Positions 25,257-33,416 of a stretch of DNA of 64,000 bases are shown here, one piece after another. The stretch is from Streptomyces natalensis ATCC 27448 (lineage in GTDB: Bacteria > Actinomycetota > Actinomycetes > Streptomycetales > Streptomycetaceae). Made by a program: the position numbers and the translations under genes. Where the stretch lies: positions 124,001 through 188,000 of the forward strand of contig NZ_JRKI01000056.1 of NCBI RefSeq assembly GCF_000935125.1, read 5' to 3'. Position 1 is the first letter of the stretch, and the number at the start of each line of letters is the position of its first letter. The notes under the pieces were generated by a model. It saw nothing but the letters and a program-made list of their open reading frames with translations. It was not told where the DNA came from and did not search any database.

Positions 25257-26864
25257 TTACCGCCCGTCACGTGGGTTTCCGGCGTTTTCCGGCGACGGGC
25301 CCCGCAGTGCCTCGGACGGCCCACCGGCCGGCGGTCGGTGCGACCGTACGGCGCGCTGGGCCCGCCACTCGGGGTGGCCCGGCATCGGCGGGGTCTTGGC
25401 GCCGTAGAGCCAGCCGTGGAAGAAGTCGGTCAGGTCCTGGCCGGAGATCTCCGAGGCCAGGTGGATGTAGTCGGCGGTGCCGGCGACGCCGTCGCGGTGG
25501 CGGAGCACCCAGGTCCGCTCCAGACGGTCGAAGGCGGCGGGGCCGATGCGGTGGCGCAGGGCGTAGAAGACCAGGGCGCCGCCGTCGTAGATGGAGGGCC
25601 GGAAGATGCTGATCTTCTCGCCGGGGCTGGCGGGCCTGGGCTGCGCGGGCGGTCCGCCGGCCGAGCGCCAGGCGTCGGACTCCTTGTAGGCGCGCTGCAT
25701 CCGCGTGTCCAGGGAGGCCCGGGGGCCGCCCTTCTCCTGGGCGTAGAGCGCCTCGTACCAGGTGGCGTGCGCCTCGTTCAGCCAGACGTCGGACCAGCGG
25801 CGGGGGCTGACGCTGTCGCCGAACCACTGGTGGGCCAGCTCGTGGACCATGACCGACTCGACGTACCAGTCGGGCATCCGTCCGGCGGTGAACAGTTGGC
25901 TCTCGAAGAGCGAGAGGGTCTGGGTCTCCAGTTCGAATCCGGTGTGCGCGTCCGCGATCAGCACGCCGTAGTTCTCGAACGGGTAGGGGCCGACCTTGCG
26001 CTCCATCCAGGCGAGCTGGCCGGGTGTCTTGGCCACCCAGGGGGCGAGCGCCGCGCGGTGGGCGGTCGGTACGACGCTGCGCACCGGCAGGCCGTTCGGC
26101 CCCCGGGCGTGCAGCACGGTGGAGCGGCCCACGGAGACCTGTGCCAGCTCGGTGGCCATCGGGTGGACGGTGCGGTACGTCCAGACGCGGCGCGGGCCGC
26201 GGTTCTCCTGGCCGGCGGGCTCGCCGTTGGCGACGGCCGTCACTCCCTGGGGCGTGGTGATGCGGAAGGTGAAGTACGCCTTGTCGGAGGGGTGGTCGTT
26301 GCAGGGGAAGACGCGGTGTGCGGCGTCGGCCTGGTTGGCCATGGCCAGGCCGTCGCCGGTGCGCAGCCAGCCGCCGTCGCCCGTGCCGCGCGGATCGCTG
26401 GTGTGCCGTACGACGATGTGCAGCTCCTCCCCGGCGGCGACCGGGGCGAGCGGGGTGACCACCAGGTCCTCGCCGTGCTGCTGGTGGCCGGCGGGCGCGC
26501 CGTCGACCTCCACGGAGCGGACGGTGCCGCGGGCGAAGTCGAGGTTGATGTGGTCCAGGGCCTCGGTGGCGCGGGCGGTGATCTCGGTGACGGCGTCCAG
26601 CGGCCGGTCGTTGTGGCCGGAGTAGTCCAGGTCGACGTGGTAGGACGTGACGTCGTAGCCGGGGTTGCCGAGGGTGGGGAACAGCCGGTCGCCGATGCCC
26701 AGGGCGCCGGGGGCGGCCGGGGGCGGGGCGGCGCCGAGGAGGGTGAGGGCGGCCAGTGAGAGGACGGCGGCCCGGCGGGCCGCCCGGGCCGGGTGCCGCC
26801 GCCGTGCAGGGCGGGGCGGGGCGGCGGCGGGCTCGGACGGCGGTCGACGCGAGGGAAGCGACAT
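25257..26864 (-). CDS. Secreted M1 family zinc metallopeptidase
   Basis: A 535-residue aminopeptidase N-type enzyme. The zinc site is HELAHQWFGD at residues 341-350, with the third ligand in NEAHATWYE (Glu364). The exopeptidase motif GXMEN is not obvious near residue 300 (FENYGVLIADAHTGFELETQ), so the peptide-end preference is uncertain. The N-terminus has a double-Arg segment (RRAAVLSLAALTLLGAAPPPAAPGA) that fits a Sec or Tat signal peptide. The length is short because it lacks the large C-terminal domain of PepN, as is common in secreted streptomycete M1 proteins. There is a tail rich in Pro, Arg and Ser. Confidence 0.9.
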   Translation of the reverse strand: MSLPSRRPPSEPAAAPPRPARRRHPARAARRAAVLSLAALTLLGAAPPPAAPGALGIGDRLFPTLGNPGYDVTSYHVDLDYSGHNDRPLDAVTEITARATEALDHINLDFARGTVRSVEVDGAPAGHQQHGEDLVVTPLAPVAAGEELHIVVRHTSDPRGTGDGGWLRTGDGLAMANQADAAHRVFPCNDHPSDKAYFTFRITTPQGVTAVANGEPAGQENRGPRRVWTYRTVHPMATELAQVSVGRSTVLHARGPNGLPVRSVVPTAHRAALAPWVAKTPGQLAWMERKVGPYPFENYGVLIADAHTGFELETQTLSLFESQLFTAGRMPDWYVESVMVHELAHQWFGDSVSPRRWSDVWLNEAHATWYEALYAQEKGGPRASLDTRMQRAYKESDAWRSAGGPPAQPRPASPGEKISIFRPSIYDGGALVFYALRHRIGPAAFDRLERTWVLRHRDGVAGTADYIHLASEISGQDLTDFFHGWLYGAKTPPMPGHPEWRAQRAVRSHRPPAGGPSEALRGPSPENAGNPRDGR

Positions 26865-26973
26865 GGATTACGGCTATCAGCGCCGCCGCGGCCCTCGCGG
26901 ACGGCACGGCAGAACGGCACCCGAAAGGGCGGAGGTTCGGGCGTCCGGCTCATCTCCGGGTGCGGGACTGCTA

Positions 26974-27036
26974 GGGCCGGTCTGGGGCGGCGTGGGGCCG
27001 GTCTGGGGCGGCGTGGGGCCGGTCTGGGGCGGCGTG
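26974..27036. repeat. Three exact 21-bp tandem repeats
   Basis: The unit GGGCCGGTCTGGGGCGGCGTG occurs three times in a row in the gap between rshA and the M1 peptidase gene, ending 10 bp from the rshA stop. The period is a multiple of three but no gene covers it. Confidence 0.9.
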
Positions 27037-27045
27037 GGGCGGGGT

Positions 27046-29217
27046 CTACCGGGCGCGCAGTGCGGCCGTCGGCCGGTCCCGGCCCGCGCGCAGCACGTCG
27101 AACACCCCCGGGACCTCACGCATCGCGCGCATGAGGGAGGGCAGCCCGGCGACGTTGGGCAGATGCAGCGTGTAGGTGTGGCGTACCCGCTGCTCGTGCG
27201 GGGGCTCGACGGCGGCGGAGACCACGGCGGCGCCCTGGGCGGCGATGGCCTCGGTGAGGTCGGCCAGCAGGTGCGGCCGGCTGAAGGCCTCGGCCAGGAG
27301 GGTCACCCGGCAGCCGTGCCCGGTGCGGTCCGTACAGCGCCAGCGCACCCCGACCGGCTGGCGGCCGGTCGCCGCCATCCGCGCGACGACCGGGCACAGG
27401 GCGCGGTGCACGGTGACCGTGCCGCCCCGTACGGCGAACCCGGTGACGTTGTCCGGCGGCACCGGTGTGCAGCAGCCCGCCAGCCGTACGGAGGCACCGG
27501 GCAGATCCGCGACGGCCAGGACGCCGGCGGGGGTGGGCTCGGCCGGGGCACCCGCTCCGGGGCAGGCGGCGGGACCGGGCGGGGACGGGTCCTGGGGGCG
27601 CTCGCCGCTCTCCTGCCCCGGGGGCCGCGACAGCCACCGGGAGATGGCGAGCCGGGCGGCGGGCGTACGGGCGTGGTCGAGCCACTCGGGGGCCGGGCCG
27701 GTGGCGGAGTCGGGCGCCATCAGGAGGTGCAGGCGGTCGCCGTCGTGCAGGACGGTGGCGAGGGTGGCGAGGCGGCCGTTGACCCGGGCGCCGAGGCAGC
27801 AGTGCGCCGCCTCGCCGTGCCGGGCGTAGGCGGCGTCGACGCAGCTCGCCCCGGCGGGCAGGCCGATGGCGCCGTCCGCGGGGCCGCCGGGCGGGCCGCC
27901 CGTGCAGAAGACGGTGATCTCCCCCTCCTGCGCCAGGTCGTCGCGCAGCGAGGTCCAGAAGGTGTCCGGATCGGGGGTGGTGCGCTGCCACTCCAGGAGG
28001 CGCGAGAGCCACCCCGGGCGGGTCGGGTCGGCCCGTTCGCCGTCCGGGGCGTCCGGGCCGTCCGTGGGGGCGTACGGATTGCCCAGCGCGATCACCCCGG
28101 CCTCGGCGACCCGGTGCATCTGGTGCGTACGGATCAGCGTCTCGGCGATCTGGCCGAACTCGCCGGAGACGGCGGTGTGCAGCGACTGGTAGAGGTTGAA
28201 CTTCGGGGCGGCGATGAAGTCCTTGAACTCGGAGACCACCGGGGTGAAGCAGGTGTGCAGCTCACCCAGGACCGCATAGCAGTCGGCGTCCTCGGTCACC
28301 AGGACCAGCAGCCGCCCCAGGTCCGCGCCGGTCAGCTCGCCGCGGGCCAGCCGCACCCGGTGCACGGAGACGAAATGCCGCGGCCGCACCAGGACTTCGG
28401 CCGGGATCCTGGCCTCGTCCAGGGTCGTACGGACCCGCGCGGCGATGGCGGCGAGCGGGTCGGGGCGGACGGAGTGCTCGGCGACCAGGCGGCGGGTGGT
28501 GGCGTACTCCTCCGGATGCAGGATCGCGAAGACCAGGTCCTCCAGCTCGGTCTTGAGCGCCTGGACTCCCAGCCGTTCGGCGAGCGGAATGAGCACATCG
28601 CGGGTGACCTTGGCGATCCGGGCCTGTTTCTCGGGGCGCATCACGCCGAGGGTGCGCATGTTGTGCAGCCGGTCGGCGAGCTTGATGGACATCACCCGCA
28701 CGTCGTTGCCGGTGGCGACGAGCATCTTGCGGAAGGTCTCGGGCTCCGCCGCGGCGCCGTAGTCGACCTTCTCCAGCTTGGTGACCCCGTCGACCAGATA
28801 GCAGACCTCGGAGCCGAACCGCTCCCGCACCTGATCGAGCGTCACTTCCGTGTCCTCGACGGTGTCGTGGAGCAGGGAGGCGGTCAAGGTGGTGGTCTCG
28901 GCGCCCAGTTCGGCGAGGATGAGGGTGACCGCCAGCGGGTGGGTGATGTACGGCTCGCCGCTCTTGCGCATCTGGCCGCGGTGGGAGGACTCGGCCAGCA
29001 CATACGCCTTGCTCAGGATGTCCAGATCGGCGTCGGGGTGGTGGCGGCGGTGCACCTTGGCGACGTGTTCGAGGGCGTCGGGGAGGCCGTGGCGGCCGGC
29101 CGTCCCGAGCAGCGCGGCACGCCCGATACGGCGCAGGCCCCGCACGGCCGGCCGGGGCCGGGCACGCCTGCGCCCCGGTGCGTCCGGGCTCTCGGGGTCA
29201 GTGGCCTCTGCGCTCAT
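27046..29217 (-). CDS. rshA: RelA/SpoT homologue (RshA type)
   Basis: A 723-residue long RSH protein, the family that makes and degrades the alarmone (p)ppGpp. The HD hydrolase domain is intact: SSHRGQ (His79), YITHP, LLHDTVEDTEV (His117-Asp118, Glu121-Asp122). The synthetase region keeps DCYAVLG, FKDFIAAPKFNLYQSLHT and IRTHQMH. It departs from consensus at the G-loop (RPRHFVSVHRVR instead of RPK-YSIYRK-M), at the D-x-x-x-x-R motif (DLGRLLVLV lacks the usual Arg) and at EVQIRT (ETLIRT). A TGS domain, a conserved-Cys region (LAGCCTPVP) and a C-terminal ACT domain follow. The ATG at 29217 has GGAGGTG upstream. Hydrolase activity is likely; synthetase activity is doubtful. Confidence 0.92.
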   Translation of the reverse strand: MSAEATDPESPDAPGRRRARPRPAVRGLRRIGRAALLGTAGRHGLPDALEHVAKVHRRHHPDADLDILSKAYVLAESSHRGQMRKSGEPYITHPLAVTLILAELGAETTTLTASLLHDTVEDTEVTLDQVRERFGSEVCYLVDGVTKLEKVDYGAAAEPETFRKMLVATGNDVRVMSIKLADRLHNMRTLGVMRPEKQARIAKVTRDVLIPLAERLGVQALKTELEDLVFAILHPEEYATTRRLVAEHSVRPDPLAAIAARVRTTLDEARIPAEVLVRPRHFVSVHRVRLARGELTGADLGRLLVLVTEDADCYAVLGELHTCFTPVVSEFKDFIAAPKFNLYQSLHTAVSGEFGQIAETLIRTHQMHRVAEAGVIALGNPYAPTDGPDAPDGERADPTRPGWLSRLLEWQRTTPDPDTFWTSLRDDLAQEGEITVFCTGGPPGGPADGAIGLPAGASCVDAAYARHGEAAHCCLGARVNGRLATLATVLHDGDRLHLLMAPDSATGPAPEWLDHARTPAARLAISRWLSRPPGQESGERPQDPSPPGPAACPGAGAPAEPTPAGVLAVADLPGASVRLAGCCTPVPPDNVTGFAVRGGTVTVHRALCPVVARMAATGRQPVGVRWRCTDRTGHGCRVTLLAEAFSRPHLLADLTEAIAAQGAAVVSAAVEPPHEQRVRHTYTLHLPNVAGLPSLMRAMREVPGVFDVLRAGRDRPTAALRAR

Positions 29218-29388
29218 GGGCACCTCCGGCGGCGTCGACCGGCGGCGGGACGCCCTCCCTCGGCATCACATGGGAACGTCCGGGCCGGTGCTTGATGCTA
29301 CCGAGCCCATCACGCACCGCTGACCCCCTCTCGCTCAGAGTGAAACAGATCACCCATTCGAGCGAATTCGCGGGCGAAGTCCTCCCGG

Positions 29389-30261
29389 TCAGGCGAGGAC
29401 TGTGGTCAGCCAGTCCGGATCGAAGGTGCCCTCGGCGACGATCACGGCCGGGCCGGTCATCTCGACCGTGCCGTCGGGCAGCTCGGTGATCGACAGGCTG
29501 CCGCCGAGGACATCGACGGTGTAGGTGACGGGCAGACCGGTCACGGCGGGGTCGGCGCCGTCCCGGCGGGCGGCGGCCACCGCGACCGCACAGGCCCCGG
29601 TGCCGCAGGAGCGGGTCTCGCCCGAGCCGCGCTCGTGCACCCGCATCGCCACATGGCGCGGACCGCGGTCGACGACGAACTCGATGTTCACCCCGTCCGG
29701 ATACACCGAGGCCGGGGCGAACGGCGGCGCCTCCCGCAGATGCCCGGCGTGCGCGAGGTCCTCGACGAAGGCGACCGCATGCGGATTGCCCATGTTCACG
29801 TTACGGGCCGGCCAGCTGCGGCCGTCCACGGTGACCGTGACACCCTCCTCGGGGAGCTCGGCGCGCCCCATGGAGGCCGTGACATCGCCGGACTTGGCCA
29901 GATGCACCCGGCGCACGCCGGCGCGGGTGGCGATGGCCACATCGCCTGCCTCCACCAGGCCCGCGTGCAGCAGATAGCGGACGAAGACGCGGACGCCGTT
30001 GCCGCACATCTCGGCGACGGAGCCGTCGCCGTTGCGGTAGTCCATGAACCACTCGGCCTCGTCCGCCTGTGCGCGCGCCTCCGGATGCGCCGCGGCCCGT
30101 ACGACGCGCAGCAGCCCGTCACCGCCGACCCCGGCGCGCCGGTCGCAGATCCGGGCGACCGCGGCCGCGGACAGGTCGAGCCGGCCCTCGGGGTCGGGAA
30201 CGATCACGAAGTCGTTCTCGGTGCCGTGGCCCTTGAGGAAAGCGATACGCGGTGTGGTCAC
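29389..30261 (-). CDS. dapF: Diaminopimelate epimerase
   Basis: A 290-residue DapF, which converts LL- to meso-diaminopimelate. Streptomyces peptidoglycan uses LL-diaminopimelate, so this enzyme mainly serves lysine synthesis. The two catalytic cysteines are visible in AEMCGNGVRVF and ETRSCGTGACAVAVAA. LKGHGTENDFVI and NPHAVAFVEDL are family motifs. The GTG at 30261 gives VTTPRIAFLKGHGTENDF, the normal N-terminus. It follows the membrane protein gene with a 55-bp gap that contains a hairpin, and precedes rshA. Confidence 0.96.
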   Translation of the reverse strand: MTTPRIAFLKGHGTENDFVIVPDPEGRLDLSAAAVARICDRRAGVGGDGLLRVVRAAAHPEARAQADEAEWFMDYRNGDGSVAEMCGNGVRVFVRYLLHAGLVEAGDVAIATRAGVRRVHLAKSGDVTASMGRAELPEEGVTVTVDGRSWPARNVNMGNPHAVAFVEDLAHAGHLREAPPFAPASVYPDGVNIEFVVDRGPRHVAMRVHERGSGETRSCGTGACAVAVAAARRDGADPAVTGLPVTYTVDVLGGSLSITELPDGTVEMTGPAVIVAEGTFDPDWLTTVLA

Positions 30262-30270
30262 AAGCTGAAT

Positions 30271-30302
30271 CGTACGGGCGCACGGGCCCGGACGCCCGTA
30301 CG
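30271..30302. terminator. Hairpin just upstream of dapF
   Basis: CGTACGGGCG and CGCCCGTACG are perfect 10-bp arms around a 12-base loop, 9 bp before the dapF start. It could end the upstream membrane-protein transcript or act in the dapF 5' leader; sequence alone does not decide. Confidence 0.55.
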
Positions 30303-30316
30303 GGGTGCGGCCGCGG

Positions 30317-30997
30317 TCAGCGCAGCCGGGCCACCCGCAAGATGGCGAGGGCCGCCAGGACGGCCACCACCGCGGCATACAGGACGACGATGTGCCACCG
30401 GGCACGGCGGCCGGAGCCCCGGGAGGGCATCCCCGGCCAGGTGTGACCGGCGCGACGGGCGGCCATCATGCCCCAGCCCGCGGCGCAGCAGCACAGCAGC
30501 AGACCGAGCATCGCTATCACGGCGCCGCCGTCGCCGCCGAACTCGAAGGCGAGCGGGAACCCGAACATCAGCGAGCCGACGGAGGCGAGCACCACGACCG
30601 GCGCGAGCTGCCACAGCCGCAGCCGGCGCGGGGGGCGCAGCTCCCGGAAGGACTCGCCGCCTTCGGCGGGAGCGCCGGGGTGGGGGACGTCCAGGTCGTC
30701 GAGAGGGTCCGGGGCGTCCAGGGCGGCGGCCGGGTCGCCGAGACCGGCCGGGCCGTCCAGATCTGCCGGGTCGTCCAGACCGTCCGCGGCGTCCGAGTCG
30801 GTCGGGTCGGTCGGATCGCTCAGGCCCGCCGGGTGGTCCAGGACATCCCCGTCGTCCAGGGCATCCGTACGGTCCCTGCCGTCGACGGCCTCAGGGCTGT
30901 CCGGGCCGTCCTGGGCCGGCAGTGCGGCGCCGTCCGGGTGGTCCGTCTGCCCGAGTCGTTCGCGGGCTCCGTTGCGAGGGCCGGCCTCCATTGCCAC
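30317..30997 (-). CDS. Membrane protein with acidic Asp/Pro-rich cytoplasmic region
   Basis: A 226-residue protein that I cannot name. Residues 20-110 are very acidic, with repeated short blocks such as DPTDPTDSD, DDPADLDGPAG and DAPDPLDDLD, encoded by similar 'gtccgg/gggtcg' triplet runs. Three hydrophobic segments follow: LAPVVVLASVGSLMFGFPLAF, AVIAMLGLLLCCCAAGWGMM and IVVLYAAVVAVLAALAIL. A basic loop (RRAGHTWPGMPSRGSGRRARW) separates the last two. The start is GTG at 30997 or ATG at 30991. It lies between miaA and dapF on the same strand. Confidence 0.78.
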   Translation of the reverse strand: MAMEAGPRNGARERLGQTDHPDGAALPAQDGPDSPEAVDGRDRTDALDDGDVLDHPAGLSDPTDPTDSDAADGLDDPADLDGPAGLGDPAAALDAPDPLDDLDVPHPGAPAEGGESFRELRPPRRLRLWQLAPVVVLASVGSLMFGFPLAFEFGGDGGAVIAMLGLLLCCCAAGWGMMAARRAGHTWPGMPSRGSGRRARWHIVVLYAAVVAVLAALAILRVARLR

Positions 30998-31099
30998 GCG
31001 CCCTCCCCACTCCAGACTGCACGCCTCGATCGAAGGTCGATGATGACACGCCCTCAGCGGCCCGGATGACGGCCGGAGCGTCCCGATGCCATGACGTGA

Positions 31100-32038
31100 T
31101 CAGGCTGTGACCGGTCGTTCGAGCAACGCCAGTGCCAGCCGCGGCAACTCCGCCCGACGGTCCGCGGCGCCGCTGAGCCAGTGGACCCGCGGGTCCCGGC
31201 GGAACCAGGAATCCTGGCGGCGCGCGAAGCGCTTGGTGGCGCGCACCGTCTCCTCGCGCGCCTCCTGTTCCGTGCACTCCCCCGCCAGGTGCGCGAGCAC
31301 CTGCTGATAGCCCAGCGCCCGGGACGCCGTACGGCCCTCGCGCAGCCCCTCGCCCTCCAGGCGCCGCACCTCGTCCATCAGGCCCGCGTCCCACATCCGG
31401 TCGACCCGCCGCGCGATCCGCTCGTCCAGCTCCGGACGCTCCACGTCCACGCCGATCTGGAGGGTGTCGTAGACGGCGTGGTGGCCGGGGAGGTTGGCGG
31501 TGAAGGGACGGCCGGTGATCTCGATGACCTCCAGGGCGCGCACGATGCGGCGGCCGTTGCTGGCCAGGATGGCGCGGGCGGCCTCCGGGTCGGCGGCGGC
31601 CAGCCGGGCGTGCAGGGCGCCGCTGCCCGCTTCGGCCAGTTCGGCCTCCAGACGGGCGCGCACCTCGGGGTCGGTGCCGGGGAAGTCGAGGGCGTCGATG
31701 GCGCCGCGTACGTACAGGCCGGAGCCGCCGACGAGCACCGGCGTACGCCCCTCGGCCAGCAGCCGGTCGATCTCGGCGCGGGCCAGTCGCTGGTACTCGG
31801 CGACGCTGGCCGCCTCCGTCACGTCCCAGATGTCCAGGAGGCGGTGCGGGATGCCCTGCTGCTCCTCGGGGGTGAGTTTGGCGGTGCCGATGTCCATGCC
31901 GCGGTAGAGCTGCATGGAATCGGCGTTGATGACCTCGCCGCCCAGGTGGCGGGCGAGTGCGACGCCCAGATCGGACTTTCCGGCCGCGGTGGGGCCGACG
32001 ACGGCAATGACCCGCGGAGCGGGGACGGCGGTGTTCAC
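31100..32038 (-). CDS. miaA: tRNA dimethylallyltransferase
   Basis: A 312-residue MiaA, which adds a dimethylallyl group to adenosine 37 of tRNAs reading codons that start with U. The P-loop GPTAAGKS is at residues 15-22. INADSMQLYRGMDIGTAK, PHRLLDIWDV, VGGSGLYVRGAIDAL and SRALGYQQV are family signatures. The GTG at 32038 gives the normal N-terminus VNTAVPAPRVIAVVG. The product is the substrate of MiaB, encoded about 1.4 kb upstream. In Streptomyces this modification affects the bldA tRNA that reads TTA codons (established knowledge). Confidence 0.96.
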   Translation of the reverse strand: MNTAVPAPRVIAVVGPTAAGKSDLGVALARHLGGEVINADSMQLYRGMDIGTAKLTPEEQQGIPHRLLDIWDVTEAASVAEYQRLARAEIDRLLAEGRTPVLVGGSGLYVRGAIDALDFPGTDPEVRARLEAELAEAGSGALHARLAAADPEAARAILASNGRRIVRALEVIEITGRPFTANLPGHHAVYDTLQIGVDVERPELDERIARRVDRMWDAGLMDEVRRLEGEGLREGRTASRALGYQQVLAHLAGECTEQEAREETVRATKRFARRQDSWFRRDPRVHWLSGAADRRAELPRLALALLERPVTA

Positions 32039-32227
32039 CCCGCCAGTCTCGCAAACATCACGCCCACGTCCCGAACGAGCGACGTGACGGGCCACGTATG
32101 GCCTCGTTGCCTGTTCGAGGTCCCGAGAGCCGGTGCACAACCGGCGCCCGCGGGCGGCGCAATGGGACGCTCCGGGATGTGGTGGATTTCACCCGTATGA
32201 GTCGCACATAGGTGCTTAGGAGCGGTT

Positions 32228-32578
32228 ATGGGGTTGTTTTCGCGGTTGCGGTGGCGCAAGGAGTCGGGCGGGAGCGGGATGCCGTCGGACGAGGCCGGGG
32301 AGTCGGCGGTGGCTGCGACGGACTCGGAGTCGGAGTCGGTGGATCGGGCGGAGGCCGGGGAGTCGTCGGGGGACGCCACGGAGTCCGGGGACGACCCGGA
32401 GTCGGGGAAGGCCCTGCCGGGCGACGGTGAGGAGGCCGGTGCGCCTGCCGCGGAGACCTCCGCTTCCGGGAGAGCCACCGAGCACGACGGAACGGCGTCC
32501 GCCGCCGGAAGCCCGGGGATCCCGCGGCAGCAGTCCGCCGCGGCGGCGGCCGACAGTGAAGCCGACGACCGGGCCTAG
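32228..32578 (+). CDS. Small acidic disordered protein
   Basis: A 116-residue protein that begins MGLFSRLRWRKESG, a basic amphipathic start seen in a conserved streptomycete family of unknown role. Almost all of the rest is Ser, Glu, Asp, Ala and Gly and is probably disordered. AGGAG at 32218-32222 is well placed before the ATG. It is divergent from miaA and its stop codon overlaps that of the convergent extradiol-dioxygenase-like gene (32575-32578). Because of the low complexity I cannot fully exclude a spurious reading frame, but the start context supports a gene. Confidence 0.7.
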   Translation: MGLFSRLRWRKESGGSGMPSDEAGESAVAATDSESESVDRAEAGESSGDATESGDDPESGKALPGDGEEAGAPAAETSASGRATEHDGTASAAGSPGIPRQQSAAAAADSEADDRA

Positions 32579-33288
32579 GACCAGGCCGCCACGAAGTAGC
32601 CGACCCCGTACGGCGCCTCCTCGTGGAGGAGTTCGCCGCGGAGGTCCGCGCCCTGGGCCGCGCCCGCCAGGACCTGCCAGCAGGCGCGGCCGGAGGCCTG
32701 GAGGTCGGCGGCGAGTTCCTCGTCGAGGGCGGTGAGCGCGGCGGTGTCGGCGGAGCCCAGGGCGCGGGCCGCCGCCGCGTCGAACCCCTCGGCCCGTTCG
32801 TCGAAGTACCCCGGCGCCTTCACGGAGCGCCGGGCGCTGCCGTCGCCCATCACCAGGAGGGCGATACGGGGCGCGGAGGCGGCTAGCTCACGGCCCACCG
32901 GGAGGCAGCGGTCGCGGGTCAGCGGTTCGCCCACGCCCAGCCCTTCCACGGGCGCGTCGTCCCAGTCCGCGCGGGTCAGCAGCCAGGCGCCGACGGCCAG
33001 CGAGGGCGGGAGTTCGCGCTCGGGTGCCTCGTCGTCCGCGGCGCCCAGCGACACCTCAAGGTCCACCCCGAAGCCGCGGAACGAGCCGAGGGCGCCCTGC
33101 GGATGCGGGCCGCGCCCCGCCTGTTCGGCCGGGCCGAGGACGATCAGCCGGTCGGGCCGGGCGGCGGCCAGCACCCCGACCGCGTCGAGACAGGCGGCCC
33201 GCAGCCCGTCCAGCTCGGGTGCGGCCCCGGCGGCGACCTCCGGGACGAGCAGCGGCGGACAGGGGCAGATGGCGGCGGCTACGAGCAT
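32575..33288 (-). CDS. Class III extradiol dioxygenase subunit B-like protein
   Basis: A 237-residue protein of the LigB/MEMO-like superfamily. Supporting features are AAAICPCPPLLVPEVAAG (start of the fold), RPDRLIVLGPAEQAG, IALLVMGDGSARRSVKAPGYFDERAEGFD and GYFVAAWS at the end. The usual metal-binding His pair near the start is replaced by CPCPPLL, so ring-cleaving activity is not assured. Streptomycetes keep such a gene between miaA and miaB. Its role is unknown; it may be co-expressed with miaB, whose stop lies 124 bp upstream. Confidence 0.85.
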   Translation of the reverse strand: MLVAAAICPCPPLLVPEVAAGAAPELDGLRAACLDAVGVLAAARPDRLIVLGPAEQAGRGPHPQGALGSFRGFGVDLEVSLGAADDEAPERELPPSLAVGAWLLTRADWDDAPVEGLGVGEPLTRDRCLPVGRELAASAPRIALLVMGDGSARRSVKAPGYFDERAEGFDAAAARALGSADTAALTALDEELAADLQASGRACWQVLAGAAQGADLRGELLHEEAPYGVGYFVAAWS

Positions 33289-33310
33289 GGCCGCACCCTA
33301 ACAAGGCGTC

Positions 33311-33416
33311 AGGAACACCGGCTCGGCACAGGAACACCGGGTCGGCACGGATCGCCCCCGGTCAGGGCGCGGCGGCGGTCAGAGCATGACGGCGGTCAGG
33401 GCGCGGCGGCGGTCAG
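33311..33416. repeat. Two direct-repeat pairs at the miaB 3' end
   Basis: AGGAACACCGG(C/G)TCGGCAC is tandemly repeated at 33311-33329 and 33330-33348. A second 23-bp repeat starting GGTCAGGGCGCGG occurs at 33360-33382 and again at 33394-33416, where it overlaps the miaB stop codon. Confidence 0.85.

Noticed and set aside
25925..25945. GTTCGAATCC, which looks like a tRNA T-loop
   Set aside because: It lies inside the M1 peptidase gene (GFELETQ on the other strand), and no acceptor or anticodon stem surrounds it.
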